From Saprospiraceae bacterium (GTDB lineage: Bacteria > Bacteroidota > Bacteroidia > Chitinophagales > Saprospiraceae), in the NCBI GenBank assembly GCA_016714785.1, contig JADKCC010000038.1:22403-86402 (forward strand): DNA of 64,000 nt, given 5' to 3'. Shown one piece after another: positions 38,200 through 47,377 of the stretch. Numbering within the stretch: the first letter of the stretch is position 1; every line of letters starts with the position of its first letter. Both the position numbers and the translations under genes were made by a program. The notes under the pieces were generated by a model. The model saw nothing but the letters and a program-made list of their open reading frames with translations. It was not told where the DNA came from and searched no databases.

Positions 38200-40113
38200 A
38201 TGTATTACGTTAGAGATATATCAGTAAAATACGGGGAAAGAGTCCTTTTGGATGATGTGAGTTTTATGATAAGTCCAAAGGAACGCATAGGACTAATAGG
38301 TCGTAATGGAGCTGGAAAATCTACCTTACTTAAGATCATAGCTAGTCAAAGCAAACCTGATAGTGGTGTATTAGAATTTCCTTCTAAAACAACAGTGGGA
38401 TATCTTCGTCAAGAGTTTGAACTTAATGAATCCCAGACCGTCATGGATGAAACTATGTCTTGTCATGAAGAAGCACTTGAATTGCAAAAACAACTGGATT
38501 TACTCAATATTGAATTGAGCACAAGAGAAGACTATGAGAGCGATTCTTATAGTAGAATGTTGGAAGATTTGGCATCATTGACAGGAAGACTAGAGCATTT
38601 CGATATGTCTTCATTGGAAGTGGAAACCATGAAGATATTAAAAGGTTTGGGTTTTACTGACAAGGACTTTCAGCGTCAAGTTTCAGAATTTAGTGGTGGT
38701 TGGAAGATGCGAATAGAATTATCCAAATTGTTGTTGCGAAAGCCAGATTTACTTATGCTGGACGAACCCACCAACCACTTGGATATTGAATCTATTATTT
38801 GGTTGGAAAATTATTTGGTTGATTATCCAGGTACTGTTATTGTTATTTCGCATGATATTCAGTTTTTGGAAAATGTTTGTAATCGTATCATCGAAGTAGA
38901 GATGGGTGATATTTTTGATTATAAACTGAAGTATAGCAAATTTTTAGAAGAAAAGGAAAAACAAAAAATTATACAGCAGTCTGCCTACGAAAACCAACAA
39001 CGAGACATAGCTCAAAAAGAAAAAACAATCAGCCGGTTCATGGCCAAAGCTACTAAAACCAAAATGGCTCAAAGTATGCAAAAGCAATTGCAAAAAGTAG
39101 AGCGTATAGACGCACCATCTGAAGTTACCAAAGCCATGAATATTAGATTTGCGGAAGTACCAAGATCAGGAAGAGATGTTATAAGAACTATAAATGTATC
39201 CAAATCTTTTGAAGAGAAACAAGTTTTTCACGATTTGAACATTACTATTGAACGAGGCGATAGGGTAGCGTTTGTAGGACAAAATGGGCAAGGTAAGACG
39301 ACAATGGCCAAAATTATCGCAGGTTTATTGCCCGCTACCTCTGGAAAAGTTGAAGAAGGATCTAATATGCACCTTTCATATTACGCTCAAAATCAATCAG
39401 AGCTTTTAGACTTGAAAAGTACTGTGATGCAAGTTATGGAAGACAAAGCACCAGAGGATATGCGATCAAGAGTGAGGAATATTTTGGGTTCATTTTTATT
39501 TTCAGGAGATGATGCTGAGAAAAAAGTATCTGTACTTTCTGGTGGTGAGCGAGCCAGATTGGCCATGGCATCATTGATCATGCGACCATGTAATTTTTTG
39601 ATTTTGGATGAACCGACCAATCACTTAGACATATATTCTAAAGAGATATTAAAAAATGCTTTGGTTGATTACACGGGAACTTTATTAGTTATTTCGCATG
39701 ATAGAGAGTTTTTAAGCGGTTTGACTTCCAAGGTTATAGAGTTTAAGGATGGAAGTACTAAAGAATTTCTTGGTGATATTGAGTATTTCCTTTCCAAAAA
39801 GAAAATGGACAATATGCGGACAGTTGAATTGCAAAAATCAGCAACAACTATACTACTTAATGAAGAAAAAGTAGTGAAAAAGTTAGATTCTGAAGATGAA
39901 AGACGTATTAAAAAACAAATAAACACTTTGGAACGAGAGATATCAAAATTGGAAAATGAAATAGCACTTTTAGAGATCAAACTATCTGATCCTAATTTTT
40001 ATACTGACCCACATTTTATGGAGACCAATAAAAAATATAAAGTATTGCAAGATAATCTTGAAAACAAAATGTTGGAATGGGAAAATTTGGCATTTGAGTT
40101 AGAAGGTATGTAA
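38200..40113 (+). CDS. ABC-F family ATPase
   Basis: A soluble ABC protein with two nucleotide-binding domains and no membrane region, 637 residues. Walker A motifs are GRNGAGKST and GQNGQGKTT, the signatures SGGWKMR and SGGERAR, and the Walker B segments LLMLDEPTNHLD and FLILDEPTNHLD. The linker between the domains and the C-terminal coiled coil (roughly the last 80 residues) match the Uup-like branch, whose members act on ribosomes in translation or in antibiotic protection. The subfamily is inferred from architecture only. It is preceded by its own promoter and followed by the SOD gene after 114 bases. Confidence 0.93.
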   Translation: MYYVRDISVKYGERVLLDDVSFMISPKERIGLIGRNGAGKSTLLKIIASQSKPDSGVLEFPSKTTVGYLRQEFELNESQTVMDETMSCHEEALELQKQLDLLNIELSTREDYESDSYSRMLEDLASLTGRLEHFDMSSLEVETMKILKGLGFTDKDFQRQVSEFSGGWKMRIELSKLLLRKPDLLMLDEPTNHLDIESIIWLENYLVDYPGTVIVISHDIQFLENVCNRIIEVEMGDIFDYKLKYSKFLEEKEKQKIIQQSAYENQQRDIAQKEKTISRFMAKATKTKMAQSMQKQLQKVERIDAPSEVTKAMNIRFAEVPRSGRDVIRTINVSKSFEEKQVFHDLNITIERGDRVAFVGQNGQGKTTMAKIIAGLLPATSGKVEEGSNMHLSYYAQNQSELLDLKSTVMQVMEDKAPEDMRSRVRNILGSFLFSGDDAEKKVSVLSGGERARLAMASLIMRPCNFLILDEPTNHLDIYSKEILKNALVDYTGTLLVISHDREFLSGLTSKVIEFKDGSTKEFLGDIEYFLSKKKMDNMRTVELQKSATTILLNEEKVVKKLDSEDERRIKKQINTLEREISKLENEIALLEIKLSDPNFYTDPHFMETNKKYKVLQDNLENKMLEWENLAFELEGM

Positions 40114-40227
40114 ATGGACTTGATTTTTCTATTGGAATGCACATTTCATTACATCATCTTAAACAATCGCATTTTTATCGTGTTATTAATCTTATAAAAT
40201 CATTCTTTCAACAATAAATATAAAATT

Positions 40228-40839
40228 ATGGCTTTTACACTTCCTGCATTGGGCTATGCGTATGATGCGCTAGAACCACATTTTGACGCAAGAACTATGG
40301 AGATACACCATACTAAACATCATCAAGCGTACATTACTAATTTGAATAATGCTATAGTTGACACTGAATTGGATGGCAAGTCAATAGAAGAGATTATTAA
40401 AGGTTTAGATATGACTAATAATCCAGTAAGAAATAATGGTGGAGGGCACTGGAATCACAGTCTGTTTTGGGAAATATTAAACCCTGAAAACCGCGGCAGA
40501 CTTTCTGGTCCATTAGCAGATGCTATAGATAAAGCTTATGGCAGCAAAGAAACATTTATGGAGAAATTTGCGGCAGCTGCCATGACTAGGTTTGGCTCAG
40601 GATGGGCATGGTTGTGTGCACACAAAGATGGCTCGGTGGAAATATGTAGTTCTGCCAATCAAGACAATCCACTGATGCAAGGTATTGGTTGTGGTGGCAC
40701 ACCGATAGCAGGATTGGACGTGTGGGAACATGCTTATTATTTGCATTATCAAAATAGAAGAGCAGACTATGTGGCTTCATTTTGGAATGTAGTCAATTGG
40801 AATGTAATCGAATCCAAATACAAAGCTGTAATAGGATAA
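40228..40839 (+). CDS. sodA: Superoxide dismutase, Mn-type
   Basis: A cytoplasmic enzyme that converts superoxide to hydrogen peroxide and oxygen. Metal ligands are visible as His27 (MEIHHTKHH), the His in [11 protein letters not shown], Asp in LDVWEHAYY and the His after it. [11 protein letters not shown] together with [10 protein letters not shown] follows the manganese-type pattern rather than the iron type, though mixed use cannot be excluded. The length is 203 residues. A terminator follows it. Confidence 0.93.
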   Translation: MAFTLPALGYAYDALEPHFDARTMEIHHTKHHQAYITNLNNAIVDTELDGKSIEEIIKGLDMTNNPVRNNGGGHWNHSLFWEILNPENRGRLSGPLADAIDKAYGSKETFMEKFAAAAMTRFGSGWAWLCAHKDGSVEICSSANQDNPLMQGIGCGGTPIAGLDVWEHAYYLHYQNRRADYVASFWNVVNWNVIESKYKAVIG

Positions 40840-40876
40840 ATATAGAACCAAATTAGCTGGTATCAAAAAAAAAAGA

Positions 40877-40916
40877 AAATGGTAAGTTGCAGTCATGTAG
40901 CTTGCCATTTTTTTTT
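40877..40916 (+). terminator. Rho-independent terminator after sodA
   Basis: AAATGGTAAG (40877-40886) pairs with CTTGCCATTT (40901-40910), one pair being G-U, and a T-run follows. It lies 38 bases past the sodA stop. Confidence 0.75.
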
Positions 40917-41124
40917 GCTTTAATAAGAAGATTGAAATTGGTATAAGTGATTTTGATTGCACTAAAATGCCATATTATTTAAAGGATGTTTGAATTAGGC
41001 TTGTTAAAATCAGAAATACAAGCATTTGACATTATAAACGCTACTAACAGGCCAATCATGTTTTTGAATAATAAAATATGAACATTTTCTATTTAATTTC
41101 ATTTAATTGTAAACAAATAGTTTG

Positions 41125-41568
41125 ATGCAAAACAAATCTATCCTCGATCGTAAAATTTCTCCTTTTTTGCAATTAGGTGCGATCTCATTATTGGCCGTAA
41201 TTATGATGGGATTATCAGTGTTTTTGCCATCGGTGCCTTATTCTAGCACCAACCATATTATGCCTTGGGTAATATTATGTGGTATGATTTTATTTTTTTC
41301 TTTGGTCAATAGTATTTTAAGCTTTTCGGCAGAAGACGGTAATATGTATTGGTTACATTCTATTATAAGCTTTGCGATATTACTTGTTATAGGTGGATTA
41401 TTAGCTTGGGCTTTTAGTGGAGTGTCTATTTACGAAGCTGGTACTGTTAGTTGGCTATATTTTGTGCTTACTTTTGGATATTTGGTGTTTCTATCGATTG
41501 TAAATTTAATTAAATTTTTCGTAAAACTAGCCCAAAAGCAAGATAAAAGCTTGCGTGGCGAAGAATAA
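41125..41568 (+). CDS. Small four-helix membrane protein
   Basis: A 147-residue protein with four predicted membrane helices (FLQLGAISLLAVIMMGLSVF, IMPWVILCGMILFFSLVN, SIISFAILLVIGGLLAWAF and WLYFVLTFGYLVFLSIVNL), then a short charged tail. The ATG at 41125 follows a TTG that could also start it. I do not recognise the family. It stands alone between sodA and msrB. Confidence 0.7.
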   Translation: MQNKSILDRKISPFLQLGAISLLAVIMMGLSVFLPSVPYSSTNHIMPWVILCGMILFFSLVNSILSFSAEDGNMYWLHSIISFAILLVIGGLLAWAFSGVSIYEAGTVSWLYFVLTFGYLVFLSIVNLIKFFVKLAQKQDKSLRGEE

Positions 41569-41708
41569 AATTAAATAATTTTGTGATGGATTTTAGCATG
41601 ATTTGCATAGAATAATTAGAGAATAAGCATGGGGCAGTTTTCTTTTTTTTAATACTAACTTATAGTTTTTTTTCGATTTCAATAACTCATTAATTTAATT
41701 ATCATCTG

Positions 41709-42253
41709 ATGAATAAGTATATTTTTTTCGGTCTTTTTTTATTGTCATCTTTACTAATACTTCTTGTCAAACCAAGAAAGGAAGTACATTAAAATCAGAT
41801 ATTAGTAAAAATAATGAGCCTATTGATTATTTTATAAACATACATGGTGATACCATTCATAAAATAGTGAAGACAGCTGACGAATGGAAAAAAATGTTGA
41901 CGGAAAAGGAATATTATGTGTTGAGAGAAAAAGGTACAGAAAGACCATTTACTGGTGATTTGTTGAACAATAAAACAGAAGGACTATATACTTGCCGTGG
42001 CTGTGGCTTGCCTTTATTCGCAAGTAAATATAAATTTGAAAGTGGAACGGGATGGCCAAGTTTTTTTGACGTTCCAGATGTTAAGGCATTACATTTAGAG
42101 ACAGATTATGACTTGGGTTATCCACGAACCGAACTCACCTGTGCCAAATGTGGTGGACATTTGGGACATGTGTTTGATGATGGCCCAAAGCCAACAAACA
42201 AAAGATACTGTATTAATGCTGTTGCTTTAGATTTTATTAAAACCGAAAATTAA
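41709..42253 (+). CDS. msrB: Peptide-methionine (R)-S-oxide reductase, lipoprotein form (frameshifted)
   Basis: MsrB reduces methionine-R-sulfoxide in oxidised proteins. Two CxxC zinc pairs (CRGCG and CAKCG) and the catalytic Cys in NKRYCINAV are present. Counting only the frame from 41867 gives 128 residues. Upstream, ATG at 41709 begins MNKYIFFGLF in another frame, and the msrB frame itself reads TSCQTKKGSTLKSD before the catalytic domain. Adding one T to a T7 run (41722-41728 or 41734-41740) joins them into a lipoprotein with Cys about residue 20. This suggests the protein is anchored at the membrane and repairs extracytoplasmic proteins, with a single-base deletion in the assembly. Confidence 0.85.
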
Positions 42254-42363
42254 TATTCCCGATATCTTTTTATTAGCTTTCCGGATATCTGAACCTTTAG
42301 GAGACGATTAATTTGAAATCTTGTCCATAAAGTGTTGATTGTGGTGTGATTGAAAATATACGA

Positions 42364-43746
42364 TCAAAACTTGTTGAATGATCTAAAATCCTTTATGCGC
42401 ATTTCTAGAAAAAATTTAGTTTTAAGAATGGCTTCTATTTGACCTGGTTTCAATTCAAAACTCTCTACATCAGCGCTTCCAATACCGATTCTCATTTCCA
42501 AATTATATTTTGCATTGAATGCTTTGAGTTGGTTATCTATGTTTTTTTGCGCATCACTAATGATGGCATTTATTGAAAATTTTAGCTGTTTTTCTAATTC
42601 GCTTCTTATTTTTCCTTCTCCAATCCAAGCGGCAGCTTTATGGATGACATTTTTTGTTTTTAGCTGAATATCTATGTTTTCTACTTTGAATTCATTTTGT
42701 ATAGCATCATATTTGGGTTTTCCTTTAATGATTAGCATTCCATTTACAGTACCTGCTACATCCGCCACAACCCGCATATATTCAAAATCACAATTAGTTA
42801 CAATATTCGACAATGTGATAGACTTATTACCTTCTGTAAATGTTTTTCCATCAAGATTAGATTTGATCATTGGATTAATATCCGCTGTTTTTATATCTGC
42901 CAATACTCTAAATACAGTGCTATCGGGAATGTTCTCGTTCCAATATACAGCAGGAAGCTTTTGATTTTTGGGTTTTGTAGCTGGTAAGTAAGTTGTAAAT
43001 GTAGTGAGACCTTTGATATTAATCTTACCTAAAGCTGAAAACTTATTATTAACTACTTTATTGATTTGAAATAATTCTGGTTTAATGCTTAGCCATCCAT
43101 TTACATCAGGGCTCATCTTAAAGGGTTGATCAAACATGGCTAAAGTCTCCTGCATTTTTGCTTTCAATGTAAAACTTTCTTTGACTGAGTCATCGATAGT
43201 CTGCTCAATCATAGTTTTACTTCTTTTTATTACAGCATCAGAGATTGTTTCTATGGGTATATTGACCCCAGCGATAGATAGTTTTGGTTTTTCGACCCAT
43301 CTATGAAATGTTAGGTTGGTCTTGGTTTTCATATTCCACAGGCTATCGATATCCAAGTCAGTGATAAAACTCATCTCTATGATACCTTTTGCATTTAGAT
43401 TAGCCAAAAAAGTACTTTTTGTTACATTGACAGCTACAGGCACTACAACTAAAACACTTTTACCTTCCATCTCTACAGAGGCAGGTTTAGGCTTACTTAA
43501 AGTCACCTTCAAATCATACTCAGGGATATCAAAATTCCCTTTAAAAGCCTCTGAAATAGCGTTATTAAAAGTATCTTTCAAGCCAGTTTTATCCAATCTA
43601 TAGTTAATGACAAAGTCTGTATAGAAATTTTTGGCAATATCTGGAGCTTTTGTGGGTGCAGGCACTACTGTTTTGGAACCACAAGCAATCAGCGAACATA
43701 TAATAATGATTGAAGAAATATTGGCAATCAAACGGTAAGAATACAT
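42364..43746 (-). CDS. DUF4403 lipoprotein
   Basis: A 460-residue lipoprotein (lipobox LIACG, Cys22) of the DUF4403 family, whose function is unknown. The central part has repeated beta/alpha segments, notably LAMFDQPFKMSPDVNGWLSI, FTTYLPATKPK and the C-terminal LEKQLKFSINAIISDAQKNID. Such proteins resemble lipid-binding TULIP folds, but this is only a possibility. It converges with msrB and is divergent from the peptidoglycan-binding gene, with a candidate -7 element (43763-43770). Confidence 0.75.
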   Translation of the reverse strand: MYSYRLIANISSIIIICSLIACGSKTVVPAPTKAPDIAKNFYTDFVINYRLDKTGLKDTFNNAISEAFKGNFDIPEYDLKVTLSKPKPASVEMEGKSVLVVVPVAVNVTKSTFLANLNAKGIIEMSFITDLDIDSLWNMKTKTNLTFHRWVEKPKLSIAGVNIPIETISDAVIKRSKTMIEQTIDDSVKESFTLKAKMQETLAMFDQPFKMSPDVNGWLSIKPELFQINKVVNNKFSALGKINIKGLTTFTTYLPATKPKNQKLPAVYWNENIPDSTVFRVLADIKTADINPMIKSNLDGKTFTEGNKSITLSNIVTNCDFEYMRVVADVAGTVNGMLIIKGKPKYDAIQNEFKVENIDIQLKTKNVIHKAAAWIGEGKIRSELEKQLKFSINAIISDAQKNIDNQLKAFNAKYNLEMRIGIGSADVESFELKPGQIEAILKTKFFLEMRIKDFRSFNKF

Positions 43747-43762
43747 AGATCATATTTTGGTG

Positions 43763-43770
43763 CAAATATA
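43763..43770 (-). promoter_or_regulatory. Candidate -7 element of the DUF4403 gene
   Basis: The minus strand reads TATATTTG, matching TAnnTTTG, and ends 16 bases before the ATG at 43746. No -33 element at the right distance. Confidence 0.4.
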
Positions 43771-43863
43771 ATATGGTTTTGGTTAAATCTCACCACTTTT
43801 TCAATACATTAGTTTTTTTTAGTTTTGTTAAGAACTGAATTTTAAAATTTTTTATATTTTTAT

Positions 43864-43893
43864 TTTGTAAATGTTAAATTTATTATACTTTTG
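43864..43893 (+). promoter_or_regulatory. Promoter of the peptidoglycan-binding gene
   Basis: TTTG (43864-43867) and TACTTTTG (43886-43893) are 18 bases apart, a good Bacteroidota -33/-7 pair. Since it lies inside the longer open frame that begins at 43871, it supports the ATG at 43928 as the real start. Confidence 0.65.
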
Positions 43894-43927
43894 TACTCAA
43901 TTTCAATATTATCAAAACACACAAGAA

Positions 43928-44527
43928 ATGAAAAGCCTTTTTACCTTTATCTTAAGTATCAGTATTTCAGCGTTATGTCTCGCCCAGTCTAACAAAACCA
44001 AAGATTGTAACGCAAACTTGCAGATTGATCCAATTATGGAAACTGTAGAGCGTACGCATTATGTTTTTACAGGTGCAGATACCACAGGATTGAATGTGAC
44101 AGTTACTAAAATAACAGTAATGGAAGGTAGGTCGGAAATGGTAAAAAGAAGAGATAAAGATTGTACCGCTCCCAAAATAGAAGACTGTTACATTAGTGTC
44201 CTTGAAGAAATACCTGCTGTGACTATGAACCTATATACATTGGCTGGACCTGACTTGACTGATGAGTACGAGATACGTAAAGAAAGAGTCCAAATGGAAA
44301 AAAGACCTGCTGGTCAAACAAAAGTAGCCATAGTTTGTGAAAAAAATAGAACCAAAAATCTTATCAGCAAATTACAGACATCACTAATTGCTAAAGGTTA
44401 TCCTTTAACAGTAAATGGTACTTACGATAGTGCAACACAACTTTCTGTTACTGACTTTCAGAGAGCAAAAAAAATAGCTTATGGTGATCTTACACTTGAA
44501 ACGCTAGCAGAGTTGGGCATTAAGTAA
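43928..44527 (+). CDS. Exported peptidoglycan-binding-domain protein
   Basis: A 199-residue protein with a signal peptide (MKSLFTFILSISISALCLAQ) and a C-terminal peptidoglycan-binding-1 type domain: LQTSLIAKGYPLTVNGTYDS, then TDFQRAKK. The N-terminal part (residues 25-130) has cysteines in pairs and is not recognised. It may attach a periplasmic or surface factor to the wall. The start choice follows from the promoter location. The disrupted RDD gene begins 12 bases downstream. Confidence 0.75.
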   Translation: MKSLFTFILSISISALCLAQSNKTKDCNANLQIDPIMETVERTHYVFTGADTTGLNVTVTKITVMEGRSEMVKRRDKDCTAPKIEDCYISVLEEIPAVTMNLYTLAGPDLTDEYEIRKERVQMEKRPAGQTKVAIVCEKNRTKNLISKLQTSLIAKGYPLTVNGTYDSATQLSVTDFQRAKKIAYGDLTLETLAELGIK

Positions 44528-44538
44528 TGTTCATTTAA

Positions 44539-45048
44539 ATGAAAACAGGTACCTATTTTGCTCATAAAGACCTAGTGGTTTGTAGTCAAGATAGGTTTTT
44601 CAATTTCTGGATGGACCATGGTGTAATAAAATTAATTATTACCACTTTACAATATTTTTATAAATACTTGATTCATGGCTTTGATCTAAATCATACAGAA
44701 TAAAGTATATGGTTAGAAGATTTACTTCGTGATCAAGATGCAATGTTCTTTGTCTTAGTCCTCATCCCATATTATTATTTTTTTGAGCACTTTACTGGAA
44801 GAACTATAGGGAAGTATATTTCAAAAACTATGGTAGTAGATAAAAATGGCAATAATCCCAATAAAATTAGTATTTTGAAAAGGACTCTCGCTAGAATTAT
44901 TCCATTTGAAGGTATTTCATTTTTTGGTAATGAACGAGGTTGGCACGATTCATTATCAAAAACTTATGTTATTAATACATATGAATTGGAATCCTTTAAA
45001 GCCACATTTGTGCCTATTAATACCGTGAGTATGGAAGATCAGAGGTGA
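44539..45048 (+). pseudogene. RDD family membrane protein with an internal TAA stop
   Basis: The frame from ATG at 44539 encodes the N-terminal RDD portion (SQDRFFNFWMDHGV) and stops at TAA (44701-44703). The same frame continues as WLEDLLRDQDAMFFVL and encodes the rest of an RDD protein (EHFTGRTIGKY, VVDKNGNNP, RTLARIIPFE, GWHDSLSKTYV) to 45048. Without the stop it would be 169 residues, the usual size. The gap is a single nonsense codon, not a frameshift. It might be a pseudogene or a point error. RDD proteins are small membrane proteins of mostly unknown function. The 3' end overlaps the convergent WD40 gene by 10 bases. Confidence 0.7.
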
Positions 45049-45956
45049 TCAACTTTCCATAACTTGATAACTCGGTCATCACCAGCAGTTGCTAATATAT
45101 TGTTTTTAGGCATCCATAGCAGAGTATTAATAGAGTGATGATGTCCACCTTTGAACACATCAATAGTCATAATAGGTTCAAAGCTTCTATCGTCCCAAAG
45201 TCTGAAAGTTTTATCTCTAGAAGCAGTGGCAATCATGTTGATTTCAGGCAGATAAATGATTTTGTTGATGGTGTACCAATGTGCTGCAAGATCAACTGAA
45301 AGTTCCTTTGGATTCGATAAATTCCTAACTTTTAAGTGGGCATCCCTTCCGCCAGATAGCAATGTATTTGAGTTTAATAATGCTAAAGTAAATACACTAT
45401 TTTGATGTGCGTGAGATATTTTATTTTCAATATTCCAAGTATCTCTATGTATATTGTAAATATTATTGTCGCTACTGCCTATATATATAAGACGAGTTAT
45501 ATTGTCAAAAATAGCACACCTAAGTCCCTGATTAGAAATTTTTATCGAAATGATGGGCAATTTTGACATGATATCCCATACTGTCATATACCCATCTCCA
45601 CTTATAGATATCATTTGATCACCATCCAACATTACAATATCAAAAACACTATTTTTATGAGCAATAGATCTCTTTAAAATGGTATTGTTTGCTGTATCTA
45701 TCCAAAATAAATGTCCATTTATATCACCTGCTACTATCAAATCAAACTGCTCATGATGTGCAATACAAAATAGCTTAGTATCGGTTTTTGCGATTAATAC
45801 ACCATCATTACTTAGTCCATCTTTTTGCCATTTAGCGATCCATCCATCCCCGCCTGCAGAATAAAAAAAATTGTCAGATGTTGTATATGTTAAGCCGTAA
45901 ATACTACCATTATGACCATAAAGCTCGTTTATTTTATAAATTTTGTCTGAATACAC
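45039..45956 (-). CDS. WD40-repeat protein, seven blades
   Basis: A 305-residue cytoplasmic propeller protein. Seven repeats can be counted, each ending in a W-D-like or similar strand, for instance SISGDGYMTVWD, ATASRDKTFRLWDD and ATAGDDRVIKLW. There is no signal peptide and no other domain, so it probably acts as a protein-interaction platform; its partner is unknown. It converges with the RDD gene and is divergent from the PPTase gene. Confidence 0.85.
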   Translation of the reverse strand: MYSDKIYKINELYGHNGSIYGLTYTTSDNFFYSAGGDGWIAKWQKDGLSNDGVLIAKTDTKLFCIAHHEQFDLIVAGDINGHLFWIDTANNTILKRSIAHKNSVFDIVMLDGDQMISISGDGYMTVWDIMSKLPIISIKISNQGLRCAIFDNITRLIYIGSSDNNIYNIHRDTWNIENKISHAHQNSVFTLALLNSNTLLSGGRDAHLKVRNLSNPKELSVDLAAHWYTINKIIYLPEINMIATASRDKTFRLWDDRSFEPIMTIDVFKGGHHHSINTLLWMPKNNILATAGDDRVIKLWKVDHL

Positions 45957-46034
45957 TGAACAATTATTAATTTTACATCTTTAAAACGAAGAATAGGATT
46001 ATAAGTTTTATTTTAAAATGTTAATGAAATAGAT

Positions 46035-46673
46035 TTGAGCCTAATATTACAATCTAAGATAGAGCCAGAAGGCGTATTCGGTATTTGGCGAGTTACTGAA
46101 GATGATGCTTTTTTTCTACAGAATTTGGACTTATATTCTATTGAAATCGAAGAATTAAAATTATTGAAAGCAAGAAAACGGACGGAGTGGCTTTCTTCTA
46201 GATATTTATTACATCTTCTTTCAGAAAGATCAATAAGAGGCGCATGCCTTAAGGATGAGTATGGGAAACCCTATCTAGAAAATTCATCCTATCATATTTC
46301 TATCAGTCATTCTTCAGATTATACTGCTGTGATCGGTTCTATACGATTGGTGGGTATAGATATACAAGTGATTGTCCCAAAAATATTACGGATAGCTTCC
46401 AAATTTATCAATGATAATGAGTGGAAATACATCCCTACCACAGATGCGATGTTATATTTTCATGTTGTATGGGGAGCAAAAGAAGCCATGTATAAAGCTT
46501 ATGGTAAAAAACAATTGGATTTTAAAAAAGACATGGAAGTGAAGCCTTTTATTTTTAATGCAAATGGATTCTTTTTTGAAGGAAGTTTAATAAAAGGTGA
46601 TACTGTCCAAAATTTTTCTTTATTTTGTCGTCAAATTGATCAAATCATTCTCGTTTATGCGCTCGAAAATTAA
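46035..46673 (+). CDS. 4'-phosphopantetheinyl transferase
   Basis: A 212-residue enzyme that transfers the phosphopantetheine arm from CoA to a carrier protein. Motifs are ISISHS, GIDIQ and WGAKEAMYKAYG, all typical of the Sfp/AcpT group; the Asp and Glu bind the magnesium-CoA. The start is TTG at 46035, since the nearest ATGs run into a stop. Its acceptor may be fatty-acid carrier protein, or secondary-metabolite carriers if the genome has any. A small lipoprotein gene overlaps its end by 17 bases. Confidence 0.88.
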   Translation: MSLILQSKIEPEGVFGIWRVTEDDAFFLQNLDLYSIEIEELKLLKARKRTEWLSSRYLLHLLSERSIRGACLKDEYGKPYLENSSYHISISHSSDYTAVIGSIRLVGIDIQVIVPKILRIASKFINDNEWKYIPTTDAMLYFHVVWGAKEAMYKAYGKKQLDFKKDMEVKPFIFNANGFFFEGSLIKGDTVQNFSLFCRQIDQIILVYALEN

Positions 46674-47112
46674 AGAATTAGAAGTTTTTTTCTTTGTTAT
46701 TACTATTTCATATTTTTGCATAGGTTGTAAAAACTCTAAACCTGAACTTGCTAATATCACCAAATCAGAGGGCATATATGATAGCGCCGAATTTCAAGCA
46801 TTTTATAATCAGTTTAGTGCGGACAGTACATTTCAGATGGAGCATACAGTATTTCCATTAGAAGGCATTCGCAGTATTCAGGATAGTTTGGAGATTCCTG
46901 ACCCCAACTTTAAGTGGACACAAGACACCTGGAAAATTCATAAACCGTATGATGATATGAATGGGACCTATTCCAGAGAATTTATTGATTTCGGTGGTAT
47001 TGTGGTGGAAAAAATTTCAGATACATCAGGTCAATATACTATGGAACGCCGATTTAGTAAATTGTCATCAGGATGGCATCTCATTTATTACAGAGAAATG
47101 GGACGTTATTAA
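46657..47112 (+). CDS. DUF4348-like lipoprotein
   Basis: A 151-residue protein with a lipoprotein-type N-terminus (MRSKIKELEVFFFVITIS then CIGC). The body resembles DUF4348: EFQAFYNQFSADSTFQMEHTVFPLEG and the C-terminal WHLIYYREMGRY. I choose the ATG at 46657, which overlaps the transferase gene by 17 bases. Its function is unknown. A 265-base gap follows before the next gene, holding no recognised feature. Confidence 0.65.
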   Translation: MRSKIKELEVFFFVITISYFCIGCKNSKPELANITKSEGIYDSAEFQAFYNQFSADSTFQMEHTVFPLEGIRSIQDSLEIPDPNFKWTQDTWKIHKPYDDMNGTYSREFIDFGGIVVEKISDTSGQYTMERRFSKLSSGWHLIYYREMGRY

Positions 47113-47377
47113 GAAACTTTTATAAGTCCATTGTTGTTATTATTTATAAATTATACAGTGTACATAAAAACTTTAAAATATATTATTCAAAAAACAATTA
47201 AACGTAACTTATTAATTTAGACGGCATGAGTACGATACATTAATAGATTGAAATTTCAACCTTAATCTTTGCATTTATGATAATAAAAATAGTCGTACGG
47301 AATACTAAATTTAAAATATATTTTTAAACCTTAACCTTTATTTCTAATTTTAGCCTTTTAAACATCACCTAAATAAA

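Noticed and set aside
44701..44703. Selenocysteine or pyrrolysine recoding in the RDD gene
   Set aside because: The codon is TAA, which is used by neither system.
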